Source: CAVXSP01 sp963724645
GTDB taxonomy: Bacteria > Acidobacteriota > Vicinamibacteria > Vicinamibacterales > SCN-69-37
DNA: 64,000 nt
Assembly (NCBI GenBank): GCA_963724645.1
Contig: CAVRVJ010000003.1
Location: 1,612,001-1,676,000 of the forward strand
Direction: 5' to 3'
The notes beneath the pieces were generated by a model. It did no database searches and was not told where the DNA came from. It worked only from the letters and a program-made list of their open reading frames with translations. How positions within the stretch are numbered: position 1 is the stretch's first letter; every line of letters begins with the position of its first letter. This document shows positions 1 to 9,535 of the stretch, piece after piece. A program made the translations under genes and the position numbers.

Positions 1-1012
1 GGCATCGGCGTCACGCATGTACGTGGAGATCTGCGGCCTCGGGCCGTCGCAGGTGGCGGGCGCGGTCGGGTTCCAGGGCGGGCTCTGGGAAAGCGCGATC
101 GTCCGCGTTCCATCCGAGCGGCAAGGTCAACGTGTTCATCGGCGCCTCGCCGCACGGCCAGGGCGAGGAGACGACGTTCGCGCAGATCGTCGCCGACGAG
201 CTCGGCGTCGGCGGTGGACGACGTGCAGCGTGATCCACGGCGATACGGACAACACGCCGATGGGATGGGGCACCTACGGCAGCCGGACGACCGCCGTCGG
301 CGGCGCGGCGCTCGCGGTGGCCACGCGCAAGATCAAGGACAAGGCGAAGCTGCTGGCCGAGCCATCTGCTCGAGGCGGCCGTCGAGGACATCGACTACGC
401 CGACGGCAGGTTCTTCGTGAAAGGCTCTCCCGACAAGCACAAGACGATTCAGGACATCGCGCTCATGGCCAACGTGGCCTGGAACCTGCCGCAGGGGATG
501 GAGGCCGGCCTCGAAGCGTCGAGCTTCTACGATCCGCCGAACTTCACGTATCCCGTTCGGCGCGCACGTGGCGGTTGTCGAGGTCGATCCCGAAACCGGG
601 CACGTCGAGCTGAAGCGGTACGTCGCCGTGCGACGACTGCGGGCCGCAGATCAACCCGGTGATCGTCGAAGGGCAGGTGCACGGCGGCGTCGTCCAGGGC
701 ATCGGGCAGGCGCTGTGGGAAGAGGCGGTCTACGACGACAACGGCCAACTGCTCACCGGGTCGCTCGCCGACTACGCGATCCCGCGCGCGGACGTGCTGC
801 CGGACATCGAAGTGTTGTCGACGGTGACGCCGTCGCCGCACCATCCGCTCGGCGTCAAGGGCATCGGCGAGGCCGGCACCATCGCGTCGACGTGCACCGT
901 CTACAACGCGGTCATCGACGCGCTCGAGCCGTTCGGGGTGACGACGGTGCAGATGCCGCTGACGCCGGAGCGCGTGTGGCGCGCGATTGCCAACGGGCGA
1001 AAGGAGGCGTGA
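1..1012 (+). CDS. Molybdopterin-binding large subunit, CO dehydrogenase/xanthine dehydrogenase family (CoxL-like), 5' cut, frameshifted
   Basis: C-terminal part of a molybdenum hydroxylase large subunit, which would bind the Mo-molybdopterin cytosine dinucleotide cofactor and oxidise a small substrate. Joining three frames gives family blocks in order: GQGEETTFAQI, a YGSRTTAVGG cofactor loop, EVDPETGHVEL, and near the C-terminus GVKGIGEAGTI, whose Glu is the catalytic base of the family. The start lies left of the window. Frame changes sit near 106, 212, 363, 546 and 628, and each is repaired by removing one base. RBS AAGGAGG overlaps the end and serves the next gene. The substrate cannot be told: the CoxL active-site loop (AYRCSFR in true CO dehydrogenases) is outside the window. 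The MDEG genes downstream favour a Cox-type cluster. Confidence 0.85.
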
Positions 1013-1014
1013 GC

Positions 1015-1906
1015 ATGTACTCGGCTGACGTTCGACTATCACCGCGCCCGCTCGCTGGCCGACGCGCAACAGCTGCTCGCGGCGCAATCCCGGCGCGAAG
1101 CTGCTGGCCGGCGGGCACAGCCTGATTCCGCTGTTGAAGCTGCGGCTGGCCACGCCGACCGCCGTCATCGACATCGGACGGATCCCCGAGCTGCGCGGCA
1201 TCGCGCGGCAGGGCGACACGCTGCGGATCGGCGCGTTGACCACGCACGCGGAGCTCGCGGCGTCGGCGGATCTGCGGCAAGTCGGCCGCGGCGCTGGCCG
1301 AAGCGGCGGCGCGCGTCGGCGACCCCGCGGTCAGGAATCGCGGAACCATCGGCGGCAACGTCGCGCACGCGGATCCGGCATCGGATCTGCCGACGGTGCT
1401 CGTCGCGCTCGACGCGCGCTTCGTCGCGATCGGGCCGCGGGGCGAACGCACGATCGCGGCCGACGACTTCTTCACCGGGCATCATGACGACGGCGCTCGG
1501 CGACGGACGAGATCCTGTCGGCGATCGTCGTGCCGGCGGCGGACCAGGGAGCAGGGATCGGCGTACGTGAAGTTCGCGCATCCCGCGTCGCGGTATGCCG
1601 TGATCGGCGTGGCGGCGCTGGCTGACCGTGCAAGGCGGCACGATGCACGAGCGCGCGCGTGGCGCTGGGCGGCCTGCTTCCGGCGCGCGCGCCGCGCCGC
1701 GAGCGGTCGAGGCGGCCCTGGCCGGCGAGGACGGCGGACACCGCGGCGATTGCCGCCGCGGCGGCGCAGCGTGGCCGGCGATCTCGGCGGCCAGCGTGAG
1801 CGGTGACATCTACGCGTCGGCCGAGTACCGCGCGGCGGTGGCGCCCGTCTACGTCAAGCGTGCGCTCGTCGAGGCCGCCCGTCGCGCAGAGCCGGGCTTG
1901 CGGTGA
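1015..1906 (+). CDS. FAD-binding medium subunit, CoxM-like, frameshifted
   Basis: Carries the FAD that passes electrons between the Fe-S small subunit and the acceptor in molybdenum hydroxylases. Both FAD loops of the family can be read: AGGHSLIPLLKLRLA near residue 30 and TIGGNVAHADPASDLPT near residue 110. The ATG at 1015 lies 7 bases after AAGGAGG (1001-1007). At least six single-base frame changes (about 1027, 1088, 1272, 1487, 1505, 1622) break the reading; each is an extra base. The C-terminus (YVKRALVEAARRAEPGLR) ends with TGA inside GTGA, overlapping the next start. No small subunit follows, so coxS is expected upstream of coxL, outside the window. Confidence 0.85.
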
Positions 1907-2828
1907 CATCACCGTCCGATCGGATCGACGCTCGAGCGGGCCCTCGGCGGGCAGCAGTATGTGACCGACCGCGGGCTCGCCCGTGTCGATCTTCCTCGCG
2001 CTGCGGCTGAAACGGCCGCTCTTCCTCGAGGGGGAGGCCGGTGTCGGCAAGACCGAGGTCGCCAAGGTCCTGGCGCGCCGCGCTGGGCACCGAGCTGATC
2101 CGCCTGCAGTGCTACGAAGGCCTCGACATCAGCCACGCCGTGTACGAGTGGAACTACCCGCGACAGATCCTCGAAATCCGCATGCTCGAGGCCGCGCACG
2201 CCATGGATCGCGACAAGGCGGCGCGCGAGCTGTTCACCGAGGCCTTTCTCATCAAGCGCCCGCTCCTGCGCGCCCTCGAGGCGAGCGCCGCCGGCCCGCC
2301 GGTGCTCCTCATCGACGAGATCGATCGCGCCGACGACGAGTTCGAGGGCTATCTGCTGGAGCTGCTGTCCGACTTCCAGGTCACGATTCCCGAGCTCGGC
2401 ACCATTCGCGCGGCCGAACCGCCCATCGTCGATCATCACCTCGAACCGGACGCGCGAGGTCCACGATGCGCTGAAGCGGCGCTGCCTCTACTGCCTGGAT
2501 CGCCTACCCCGACTTCGAGAAGGAGAGGCGGATCGTCGCCGCGAAGGTGCCAGGAGCGTCGGCTCGGCTGGCGGAGCAGGTGACCGCGTTCGTGCAGGAG
2601 CTGCGCACCGCGGAGCTGTACAAGGCGGCGGGTGTCTCCGAGACGCTGGACTGGGCGGCCGCGCTCGTGGCGCTGAATCGCGACGAGCTGGACGCGGCGA
2701 CTGTGGACGAGACGCTGGGCATTCTCCTCAAGAACCAGGAGGACATCGAGCGCGTGCGCGGCGAGCGTGCCGGCACGATGCTCGCGCGCGCGCTCGGCCG
2801 CGGAACCACGCAGGCGGGCTCGCCGTGA
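1903..2828 (+). CDS. MoxR-type AAA+ ATPase, CoxD-like, frameshifted
   Basis: AAA+ ATPase of the MoxR group. In Cox systems CoxD works with the VWA protein CoxE in maturing the Cu/Mo active site, so this is likely a cytoplasmic maturation factor. Walker A is GEAGVGKTE, Walker B is VLLIDEIDRADDE, and the family block CYEGLDISHAVYEWNYPRQ is intact. The GTG start overlaps the coxM stop (GTGA) and the stop overlaps the coxE start in the same way, so translation is coupled. Frame changes near 1985, 2080, 2428 and 2500 are each one extra base. About 305 residues after repair, normal for CoxD. Confidence 0.86.
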
Positions 2829-3987
2829 GCGATGCCGCGCTGCTCGACAACGTGCATGCTGTTTGGCCGCGTGCTGCGCGGCGCGGGTCTCGATGTGGAC
2901 CACGGACGAATGCTCGACGCCGTGCGCGCGCTCGGGTGGATCGACGTCGGACGTCGCGAGGACGTCCGTGCCGCACTGCGCGCGCTGCTCGTTCACCGGC
3001 ACGAGGATCTTCCTCGGTTCGACGAAGCCTTCGATCTGTTCTTTCGTGCGCATCGCCCTCCGTCGCCGGGGCCGCCGCTGTTCTCGTTCGGCGAGCGCCC
3101 GCGCGTGGTGGCGCGGCCGGCGCAGGGGGTACCGGTCAGCTTCGAGGGCGCCGGCGCAGGCAGTCACGTGCCGGACCGCGAGCTTCGCGGTCGGCGCGTA
3201 CAGCGCGGCCGAGATATCGCGGACCAGGGACTTCGCCGACTTCACCGACGCCGAGCTGGCGCGGGCCACGGCACTGCTCGCGGCGTTGCCCTGGCATCTC
3301 GGCGTGCGCCGCACGCGGCGGTGGGAGGCGGCCCAAGGGACGGCGATCGATCTGCGTGTCCTCGCGCGCCGCAACCTGATGCGCGGCGGCGATCCGCTCG
3401 AGCTCCCGCGCCGCCGGCGCCGCGAGGCGCCTCGCCCTGTCGTCGTCCTCGCGGACGTGAGCGGATCGATGGAGCGCTACAGCCGCGTGCTCCTGCACTT
3501 CGCCTACGGCCTGGCGCATGGCGCGGGGCACGTGGAGAGCTTCGTCTTTGCGACACGGCTCACGCGCGTGACCCGCGGGCTCACCGCACGCGGCGCCGAG
3601 CGGGCACTCTCGCGGCTCGTCGAGCGGCTCCAGGACTGGGGTGGCGGCACGCGCATCGGCGACGCCCTGCGGACGTTCAACGTGCAGTGGGCGCGCCGCG
3701 TCATGCGCCATGGCCCCGTCGTCCTGATCGTGTCGGACGGATGGGATCGGGGCGATCCGGAACTGCTCGCGCGCGAGCTCGCGCGCGTCCGCCGAAGCTG
3801 CCGCCGTCTCGTGTGGCTCAATCCGCTGCTGGGGTCGGCGAACTACCAGCCGCTGACGCGCGGCATGCAGGCGGCGCTCCGGCACGTCGACGACTTCATG
3901 CCCGCGCACAACGTGGCGAGCCTCGAGGATCTGGCGCGTCACCTTTGCGAGCTTCGCGCAGGACGCCACCGCGCCCATGCAGCTTGA
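2825..3987 (+). CDS. VWA-domain protein, CoxE-like
   Basis: CoxE-type protein with a C-terminal von Willebrand A domain, the partner of the MoxR ATPase just upstream. The metal-binding MIDAS motif is visible as VVVLADVSGSMERYS and the second acidic site as VLIVSDGWDRGD. GTG start in a GTGA overlap with coxD. The 3' two thirds is one clean frame; the 5' part has extra bases near 2862 and 3190. The C-terminus overlaps the coxG start by 11 bases. About 385 residues, the usual size for this family. Confidence 0.87.
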
Positions 3988-4408
3988 GGCCACCTACGTC
4001 TTCAAGGCGCCCGTCGAACGGGTGTGGGCGCTGCTGATGGACACCGAGGCGGTCGCCGCGTGCCTCCCAGGCTGCAAGGGCCTGCATCCGATCGGCGACG
4101 ACCGCTACGAGGCCGAGATCGCAGCCGCAGTCGCGGCCATCGCCGGCAACTTCAAGGGCACGATCACGCTGCAGGACAAGGTGCCGCCACGTTCCTATCG
4201 TCTGCTCGTCGAGGGGATCGGCAAGCCGGGGTTCGTCAAGGGGCACGCCGACGTCACGCTCGTGCCCGATGGCGACACGACGACGGTCCAGATCAAAGCG
4301 ATCGTTGACGCCGGGGGCACGATCGCCCGGGTCGGGCAGCGCCTGCTCGAGGGCGTCGCACGCATGACGATGGACCGTTTCTACGAGAGCCTGGCCAAAC
4401 TGATCTGA
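3977..4408 (+). CDS. CoxG/SRPBCC family protein
   Basis: A 143-residue START-like (SRPBCC) protein of the CoxG family, which in carboxydotrophs helps anchor the enzyme to the membrane. N-terminal block MQLEATYVFKAPVERVWALL and the CLPGC motif near residue 32 are diagnostic. Classical CoxG has a hydrophobic C-terminal tail; this copy stops after LAKLI without one, so membrane anchoring is doubtful. Last gene of the operon: 270 bases without a gene follow, in which I recognise nothing. Confidence 0.85.
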   Translation: MQLEATYVFKAPVERVWALLMDTEAVAACLPGCKGLHPIGDDRYEAEIAAAVAAIAGNFKGTITLQDKVPPRSYRLLVEGIGKPGFVKGHADVTLVPDGDTTTVQIKAIVDAGGTIARVGQRLLEGVARMTMDRFYESLAKLI

Positions 4409-4677
4409 TCGAAAGACGCTGACAGAAATGGACCAGCATCAATCAGCCACGGAACCCCGTACCGCTACCACAGCCTGCGTAACCAAGAGCCCGCTTGGCA
4501 ATTGGCCTGACGTCACCTCGCCAGCCTCGCTAACGCTTCCTTGCATCGTCGAGGGCAACCCGACCGTGTCGCTCTGGCGCGCGATGGATCGCTGACCCGG
4601 GGGCATTTCTAACGAGCAGACAGCTGTCACGGAGCGATGACGTGACGGACCCGCGCGGCGCGGTGTATCGTCTCGGC

Positions 4678-5733
4678 ATGCGCACGCGATTCTTGCCGCG
4701 AGCCGCCGTGTTCGTGCTGTCGCTCGCCGCCGGGCGCACGCTGGTGGCCGCCGTGGCGCCGTGCGTGACCGCCACGACGGCCTGCACTGAATGGGTGACC
4801 CTGGCCGGCGGCCAGGGCCGGTCGATGATCTATCGATCGTCCTCGCTGGACGCGCCCAATCCGTCCATCACGCGCGCGCTGATCATGGTCCACGGCACGA
4901 ACCGCAACGCGGACCACTACTTTGCCACCGCCATGGCCGCCGCCTTCCTGGCCGGCGCCGTCGATGACACCGACGTCATCGCGCCGCACATGATCGATCG
5001 CACCGATCCGAAGCAGGAGAACGAAGTCGTGTGGACTCCAAGCTGGCGGACCGGCGGGCCGGCGGCGGACAACGCGCAGTTGTCGTCGTTTGACTTCGTC
5101 GACGAGATCCTGCGAAAGCTGGCCAACCGCCAGCGGTTCCCGAACATGAGGGCGATCGTCGTCGCCGGACATTCCGCCGGCGGGCAGTTTGCTACTCGTT
5201 ATGAGATGTCCAACAAGATCCACGGGGCGCTCGGCGTGCCGATCACGTACGTTGTCGCCAACCCGTCGAGCTATGCGTGGCCGGCGGCGGTGCGACCGCT
5301 GCCCCAGGACGACGCGGATCCCGCGAAGGCGAAGGACGGATGGAGTCTGACGCCGGACAACGCCGTGCACCAGAACTTCACCTTCGGTCCGCTCGACCCT
5401 GCGAACGCCGCCTTCAACCGATGGCCGATGGGACTCGAGGATCGGACCGGCTACGTGGAGAAGATGAGCGACGAGCAGCTCAAGACGCAGCTTGTCGAGC
5501 GGCCAACGACGTACCTGCTGGGGCAGGTGGACACGCTGCCGCTTGGCGGCTTCGACTCATCGCCGGCGGCGATGGCGCAGGGACCGACACGGCGAGCCCG
5601 CGGCGAAGCGTTCTACAAGTACGTCACCGAGACGCTCGGCGCGAAACATCGGATCATCATCGTTCCAGAGTGCGGGCACAACGATCGGTGCATGTACACG
5701 TCGGACGTCGTATTTCCAGTGATCTTTCCTTAA
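4678..5733 (+). CDS. Secreted alpha/beta hydrolase
   Basis: Alpha/beta-hydrolase with the nucleophile elbow AGHSAGGQFA (catalytic Ser), an early oxyanion block MVHGTNRNADHY, and a late PECGHNDRCM that could supply the His. I start at the ATG at 4678 because MRTRFLPRAAVFVLSLAAG forms a signal peptide; the frame opens earlier at 4642 without one. About 351 residues, a single clean frame, transcribed alone, converging on the cytochrome gene. Substrate unknown; the family includes feruloyl esterase-like and PHB-depolymerase-like enzymes. Confidence 0.75.
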   Translation: MRTRFLPRAAVFVLSLAAGRTLVAAVAPCVTATTACTEWVTLAGGQGRSMIYRSSSLDAPNPSITRALIMVHGTNRNADHYFATAMAAAFLAGAVDDTDVIAPHMIDRTDPKQENEVVWTPSWRTGGPAADNAQLSSFDFVDEILRKLANRQRFPNMRAIVVAGHSAGGQFATRYEMSNKIHGALGVPITYVVANPSSYAWPAAVRPLPQDDADPAKAKDGWSLTPDNAVHQNFTFGPLDPANAAFNRWPMGLEDRTGYVEKMSDEQLKTQLVERPTTYLLGQVDTLPLGGFDSSPAAMAQGPTRRARGEAFYKYVTETLGAKHRIIIVPECGHNDRCMYTSDVVFPVIFP

Positions 5734-5774
5734 AAATGACCCGGCCGCTCGTCGTCACGTTTTGGCCGACTTCA

Positions 5775-8288
5775 TCAAAACGTCTTGATGAACGCGATCA
5801 GCGCGTGCTTGTCGGCGTCGTTCAGGCCAGGCTCGCCCGGTTCGATTGACTCGAACTGGCTCGTGCCGAAGTAATGACCCTTGTTGACGACAAGGTCTTT
5901 GCACTTGCTGACCGCGAGCATCTCGTCGACCAGCTTTCCAAGCGTGGCGCCGAGATCGTGGCTCTCCTTCAGCTCGCTCTTCGCACGCTTGAGGAGCGCG
6001 AGCACGCGCTTCTGGTGGTCGGCACGTTCCTGCTCGGGTAAGTCGGATCCAGCCACATCCATGCTCGTGATCAGATTCACCGGCATCCCTTTCGGGAAGG
6101 GCCCGATCTTGACGGAGTAACCGCTCCCGCCGACCAGAAAGGGAAAGAGCCGGTGGCCGACTCCCACCAGACCGCGAAGATGGTCCGGGATGTAGCCCTC
6201 CGGGATTTCGGCATAACTGTCCACCGTGGTCCGGTCGATGACACCCACACCGGGGCCGTTCTCGTTCGCAAACAGCGGATCCTTGTCGCGCTTCTCCGGC
6301 CAGAGCAGCTGTTCGATCGAATCCTGGAATGACCGCATCCGCGCCTCGACCGATGGGCTCCACTCGAAGCGGCCCAGCGAATTGTTCTGGAGAAACGGCG
6401 CGGTCGACCAGACGCTGACGAGCGACGGCGGACGGATGTAGCCGCGGCCCCCGGCGGGCATCGGGTAGTCGCTCTCGGCGCCCGTGACCGGATGTCTGAT
6501 CTTGATCGTCCCGACCGACGGCAGTTGTTTGTACGACTCGGACGAGAAGTTGTCCCAGATGTTGTTGCGGATCGCGTTGGTGCCCAGCGGACTGCAGGCG
6601 TTGATGCCCAGCAGCGTGATCGGCACGCGGAGCTCGGTCGACAGGAAGTTGTCCTTGAGAAAGTCGCCGGCAAGCACGATCGGCCGCATCCGCGCCTTGA
6701 AGTCCTCGGTCTTCGTCCAGGCCCAGTACTCGTTCCACTTCGTCAGGTAGTTCGGTCCATTGGCGTTCTCGAGGTCGAGGCCGGCGGGCAGATCCGGAAG
6801 CTTGCTCGAATGGCACCGCGCGCAGCGCTCGGCGAAGACGGCCTTCCCGCGTTGCAGGACGTCGGCGCTCTCCGTGATGTAACCCGATCCCCCGGGGGCG
6901 TCCGTCAAGTGATGCGGATCGGTGCTGGCCAGGAAGAACCGCGCCATATTCGGCGTCTGCATTTCGGTGGCCCGCCAGTAGTTGGAGTTCCTGTCAGCGG
7001 CCTCGATCTCGATCGGCGAGATCGGCCTGCCGCCAATGAGCGGACGGAAATGAAGGAGCCACTCTTCGCTGAACAGACCGATGTTGATGTACACGCGGTT
7101 CAGTGCCCCGAGCGCGCCCACCGAATCGGATCCGTCTTTCAGCACGCGCGGAGTCCACGAGGTGCTCGGCCACACGAAGAATTGCGCGAGCGGGTCGCTG
7201 TTCGGGACGAAGTCATTGAACTGCTTGTTCTTCAGGTTGCCGCCGGCGAGCGTTTCCCTTCCCCACTTCTTCGCGAGACCCATGCGCGGCAGCAGGTAGT
7301 ACACGGCATTCATCGTGCGGGGGTTGTTGATGTTGTCGGTCGAGACGAGCGAGGTATCGACCGTCCCGGGACGATACGTGTGGAGCGACTGATAGAACAA
7401 GCTCGCTTCGTCACGCACGCCTCGCCAGTTGAAGATGCGATCCCACCAGGAATATTGGCCGCCAACGTTGGAGCTCAGGTTTTCCCACTTCGGGTTTTCC
7501 GGGTCCTCCGGCGGCCTGACCGGATTGGGCCCCACGTGACAGATGGCGCACGACATGCCGACGCGGTACGGACGCACCAGATCGGGGGAATAGTAGTAGC
7601 TGGGATCGTTGTAGAAGCGTTCCGAGTTCCACTTCTTTCGGGCGTTCTCATCGAAATCCGGGTTCGTGAACAGCCGGAAGCCGACGACGCCGGTGGGCTC
7701 GCCGTAGTAGGAACCCACAGCAACGGTTTTGCCCCTCGCGCCGATCTTGACTCCCGGATACTTCTGAGCGTCAGCGAACGGATCGGGCGGACAACTCGGA
7801 TCGCGGACGTCGAGCCACAGGCCGAACCGATTCGGATCCGGCCCCGTCGCTTCCTTGAAGCACGGCTCGTTGACGAGACCGAGGTAGCGCCAGCGATTGT
7901 GCCGGCCGTAGGCGCCGCTGCCGTAGCTGCCGTACGCGCTTCCTTGCGGATCCGGATGCGACGAGATCGTCTTCAGCAGGTCGAACGATCCGACGCTCGA
8001 GACCGTCAGCGTATTCCACAGCCGCTCGTCGCCGCCCGTCCACACGAGCCACATGTTCCGGCCCTGGATCTCCTCCTTCGTGAGCGGCCGGTGCGGGCTG
8101 CCATCCACGATGTTGAAGTCCATGTCATGGAAATAGTCTTCTGACGCGGGAACGAATTGCTCGGGCGCGACGCCGGCAAGTTTCGCTTCGTCAAGGACCG
8201 TTCCAGGACGAGGCTCGTCGTGTGAGCAGCTGACACCGGCCGTGGCGAGAAGAACCGCCGCACACACTGATATCCCTCGCGGACTCAT
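5775..8288 (-). CDS. Two-heme c-type cytochrome, lipoprotein
   Basis: About 837 residues. Two heme c sites are visible: CAICH near residue 245 and CARCH near residue 488. The N-terminus MSPRGISVCAAVLLATAGVS ends in a lipobox Cys, so a periplasm-facing lipoprotein is likely. Start at 8288 is supported by AGGAG nine bases upstream; the frame extends 20 codons further without a better site. The overall pattern resembles large cytochrome/di-heme peroxidase-related proteins of Acidobacteriota and Planctomycetota. The redox partner is unknown and no enzyme gene is adjacent. Confidence 0.8.
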   Translation of the reverse strand: MSPRGISVCAAVLLATAGVSCSHDEPRPGTVLDEAKLAGVAPEQFVPASEDYFHDMDFNIVDGSPHRPLTKEEIQGRNMWLVWTGGDERLWNTLTVSSVGSFDLLKTISSHPDPQGSAYGSYGSGAYGRHNRWRYLGLVNEPCFKEATGPDPNRFGLWLDVRDPSCPPDPFADAQKYPGVKIGARGKTVAVGSYYGEPTGVVGFRLFTNPDFDENARKKWNSERFYNDPSYYYSPDLVRPYRVGMSCAICHVGPNPVRPPEDPENPKWENLSSNVGGQYSWWDRIFNWRGVRDEASLFYQSLHTYRPGTVDTSLVSTDNINNPRTMNAVYYLLPRMGLAKKWGRETLAGGNLKNKQFNDFVPNSDPLAQFFVWPSTSWTPRVLKDGSDSVGALGALNRVYINIGLFSEEWLLHFRPLIGGRPISPIEIEAADRNSNYWRATEMQTPNMARFFLASTDPHHLTDAPGGSGYITESADVLQRGKAVFAERCARCHSSKLPDLPAGLDLENANGPNYLTKWNEYWAWTKTEDFKARMRPIVLAGDFLKDNFLSTELRVPITLLGINACSPLGTNAIRNNIWDNFSSESYKQLPSVGTIKIRHPVTGAESDYPMPAGGRGYIRPPSLVSVWSTAPFLQNNSLGRFEWSPSVEARMRSFQDSIEQLLWPEKRDKDPLFANENGPGVGVIDRTTVDSYAEIPEGYIPDHLRGLVGVGHRLFPFLVGGSGYSVKIGPFPKGMPVNLITSMDVAGSDLPEQERADHQKRVLALLKRAKSELKESHDLGATLGKLVDEMLAVSKCKDLVVNKGHYFGTSQFESIEPGEPGLNDADKHALIAFIKTF

Positions 8289-8367
8289 GGCGCGACTCCT
8301 GACGACGGGGAAGCCTGACCACGGTAGCTCAAGGATGCAGGATGTCAACTGATATGTCTTTGCACGC

Positions 8368-8396
8368 TTGACAAGACGTCTTTGCGGGCGTATTCG
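8368..8396 (+). promoter_or_regulatory. Candidate sigma-70 promoter for the RNA at 8.4 kb
   Basis: A perfect -35 TTGACA at 8368-8373, a 17-base spacer, and a weak -10 TATTCG at 8391-8396. It points rightward into a stretch with no plus-strand gene before a terminator at 8571-8615. The -10 matches consensus at only three positions, so it is plausible rather than certain. Confidence 0.5.
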
Positions 8397-8402
8397 TACA
8401 GA

Positions 8403-8615
8403 GTCAGCGACCCCGTGAAGCTAAGCGTGGGGGTTTACCATGGAGGGACCACCGGGCCTGTAAGGCGCATCAGCGATGGACGTCGCTCACGGATCCTCGT
8501 TGATGCGCGCAGACAACATGTTCGTTTGAATTGAATCCTGACTCTTGCCAGGATGCGTCCAAGACGCTGTGAAACGCCCGTGCTCAAGCTTTGCTTGCCG
8601 GGCGTTTCCCTTTTT
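8403..8615 (+). ncRNA. Candidate structured small RNA (about 210 nt)
   Basis: The 337 bases between the cytochrome and thuA genes hold four successive hairpins on the plus strand. Arms are 8465-8476 with 8497-8508 (12 pairs, one G-U), 8536-8540 with 8549-8553, 8555-8559 with 8563-8567 (triloop), and 8571-8580 with 8599-8608 followed by a run of five T. A TTGACA promoter lies just upstream and both neighbouring genes are on the minus strand, so the T-run does not serve either. I could not match it to 6S, tmRNA, SRP or RNase P RNA by their conserved words. Existence of a transcript is inference. Confidence 0.5.
8571..8615 (+). terminator. Rho-independent terminator
   Basis: Ten-base-pair stem (GAAACGCCCG with CGGGCGTTTC), 18-base loop, then CC and TTTTT. 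The T-run is only on the plus-strand side, so it terminates rightward transcription. Confidence 0.8.
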
Positions 8616-8685
8616 GTGTGATCGACGCCAGCCGCCGGCTCATTTCCTCCGGAGCGACGCAATTCGCTGGGCGGAAGGACAGTAG

Positions 8686-9501
8686 CTAACGCAGCGGGCG
8701 CGACGTGATGTCAGCGTCGACCAGCCGCATCGCCCACTTGATGGCGCCGGTGAACATCTCCTGCATTTCCGGCTTGTCCCAGTTTTCCTCGACGTGCCCG
8801 AGCGTGGAGTAGAACACGCGACCCTTTCCGTACGTCTTGGCCCAGCTCACCGCGAAGTCGCCGTCCTTGCGGTGCACGCGCGGGTTGTTCATCTCGAGCT
8901 TGCCCGGGTCGAGCCGCATCAGCACGCGCCGGTCGTCACGCGTGTAGTCCTTGAATTGATAGATCTCGTCGGTCAGGGTGAACGACGGCTTCCACCTCTG
9001 CATCCCGGGAAACGACGCGTCTTCCATCATGATGGGCGCGTCGAACACGCCCCACGGATGCTCGTCGAAGTAGCCGCCGATCATGTCGCCGTATTCCGGC
9101 CATTTCGTGAAGGTGATCGTCGCGCTGTGCACGCCGATGAACCCCTTGCCATCGTCGCGCACGAACGAGATGAAGTCCGCCTTCTGCTGGTCGTCCATCT
9201 CCAGCGTCCCGCCGGTGTAGAACAGCACCGCGTCGAAGTCGTTGAGGTTCTTGGCGTTGTACTCGAGCTTTTTCCTGGTCAACACCTCGGTGTCCGTCCG
9301 CAGCGTCGTGTCCCACAGACCGGTCGTCCTGCCCAGCCGCTCGATCGTGACCATGGCGTGCGAGACGGCCTCGTGGCGATAGCCCTTCTCCTCGCCGATC
9401 ACCAGCAGGTGCTTGCGCGCCGGCGGTTGGGTGCCGCTCTGCGCGAAAGCGCCGACGCCTGCCGTGACGACCGCGAGCACGATGACCCGGATGAATCTCA
9501 T
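8686..9501 (-). CDS. Secreted ThuA-domain protein
   Basis: 271 residues with signal peptide (MRFIRVIVLAVVTAGVGAFA) followed by a ThuA-like, glutamine-amidotransferase-fold domain: LLVIGEEKGYRHEAV, DAVLFYTGGTLEMD, GFIGVHSATITF and IGGYFDEHPW. ThuA domains occur in sugar-related proteins (the founder is in trehalose utilisation), but in Acidobacteriota and Planctomycetota they are usually secreted and of unknown activity. Stands alone, diverging from the gene at 9536 with a 34-base gap. Confidence 0.85.
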   Translation of the reverse strand: MRFIRVIVLAVVTAGVGAFAQSGTQPPARKHLLVIGEEKGYRHEAVSHAMVTIERLGRTTGLWDTTLRTDTEVLTRKKLEYNAKNLNDFDAVLFYTGGTLEMDDQQKADFISFVRDDGKGFIGVHSATITFTKWPEYGDMIGGYFDEHPWGVFDAPIMMEDASFPGMQRWKPSFTLTDEIYQFKDYTRDDRRVLMRLDPGKLEMNNPRVHRKDGDFAVSWAKTYGKGRVFYSTLGHVEENWDKPEMQEMFTGAIKWAMRLVDADITSRPLR

Positions 9502-9535
9502 GGACGGAGTGTAGTGCAGACGTATACTCGCGCCA

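Noticed and set aside
4409..4677. Small minus-strand ORF (about 63 residues) after coxG
   Set aside because: No ribosome site, no hydrophobic or conserved pattern; looks like chance.
6492..8144. 550-residue open frame opposite the cytochrome gene
   Set aside because: Shadow of high-GC codon use; no motif, while the minus strand has heme sites and a lipobox.
8403..8615. 6S RNA or tmRNA identity for the structured RNA
   Set aside because: No long closed rod with a central bubble, and no tRNA-like ends.
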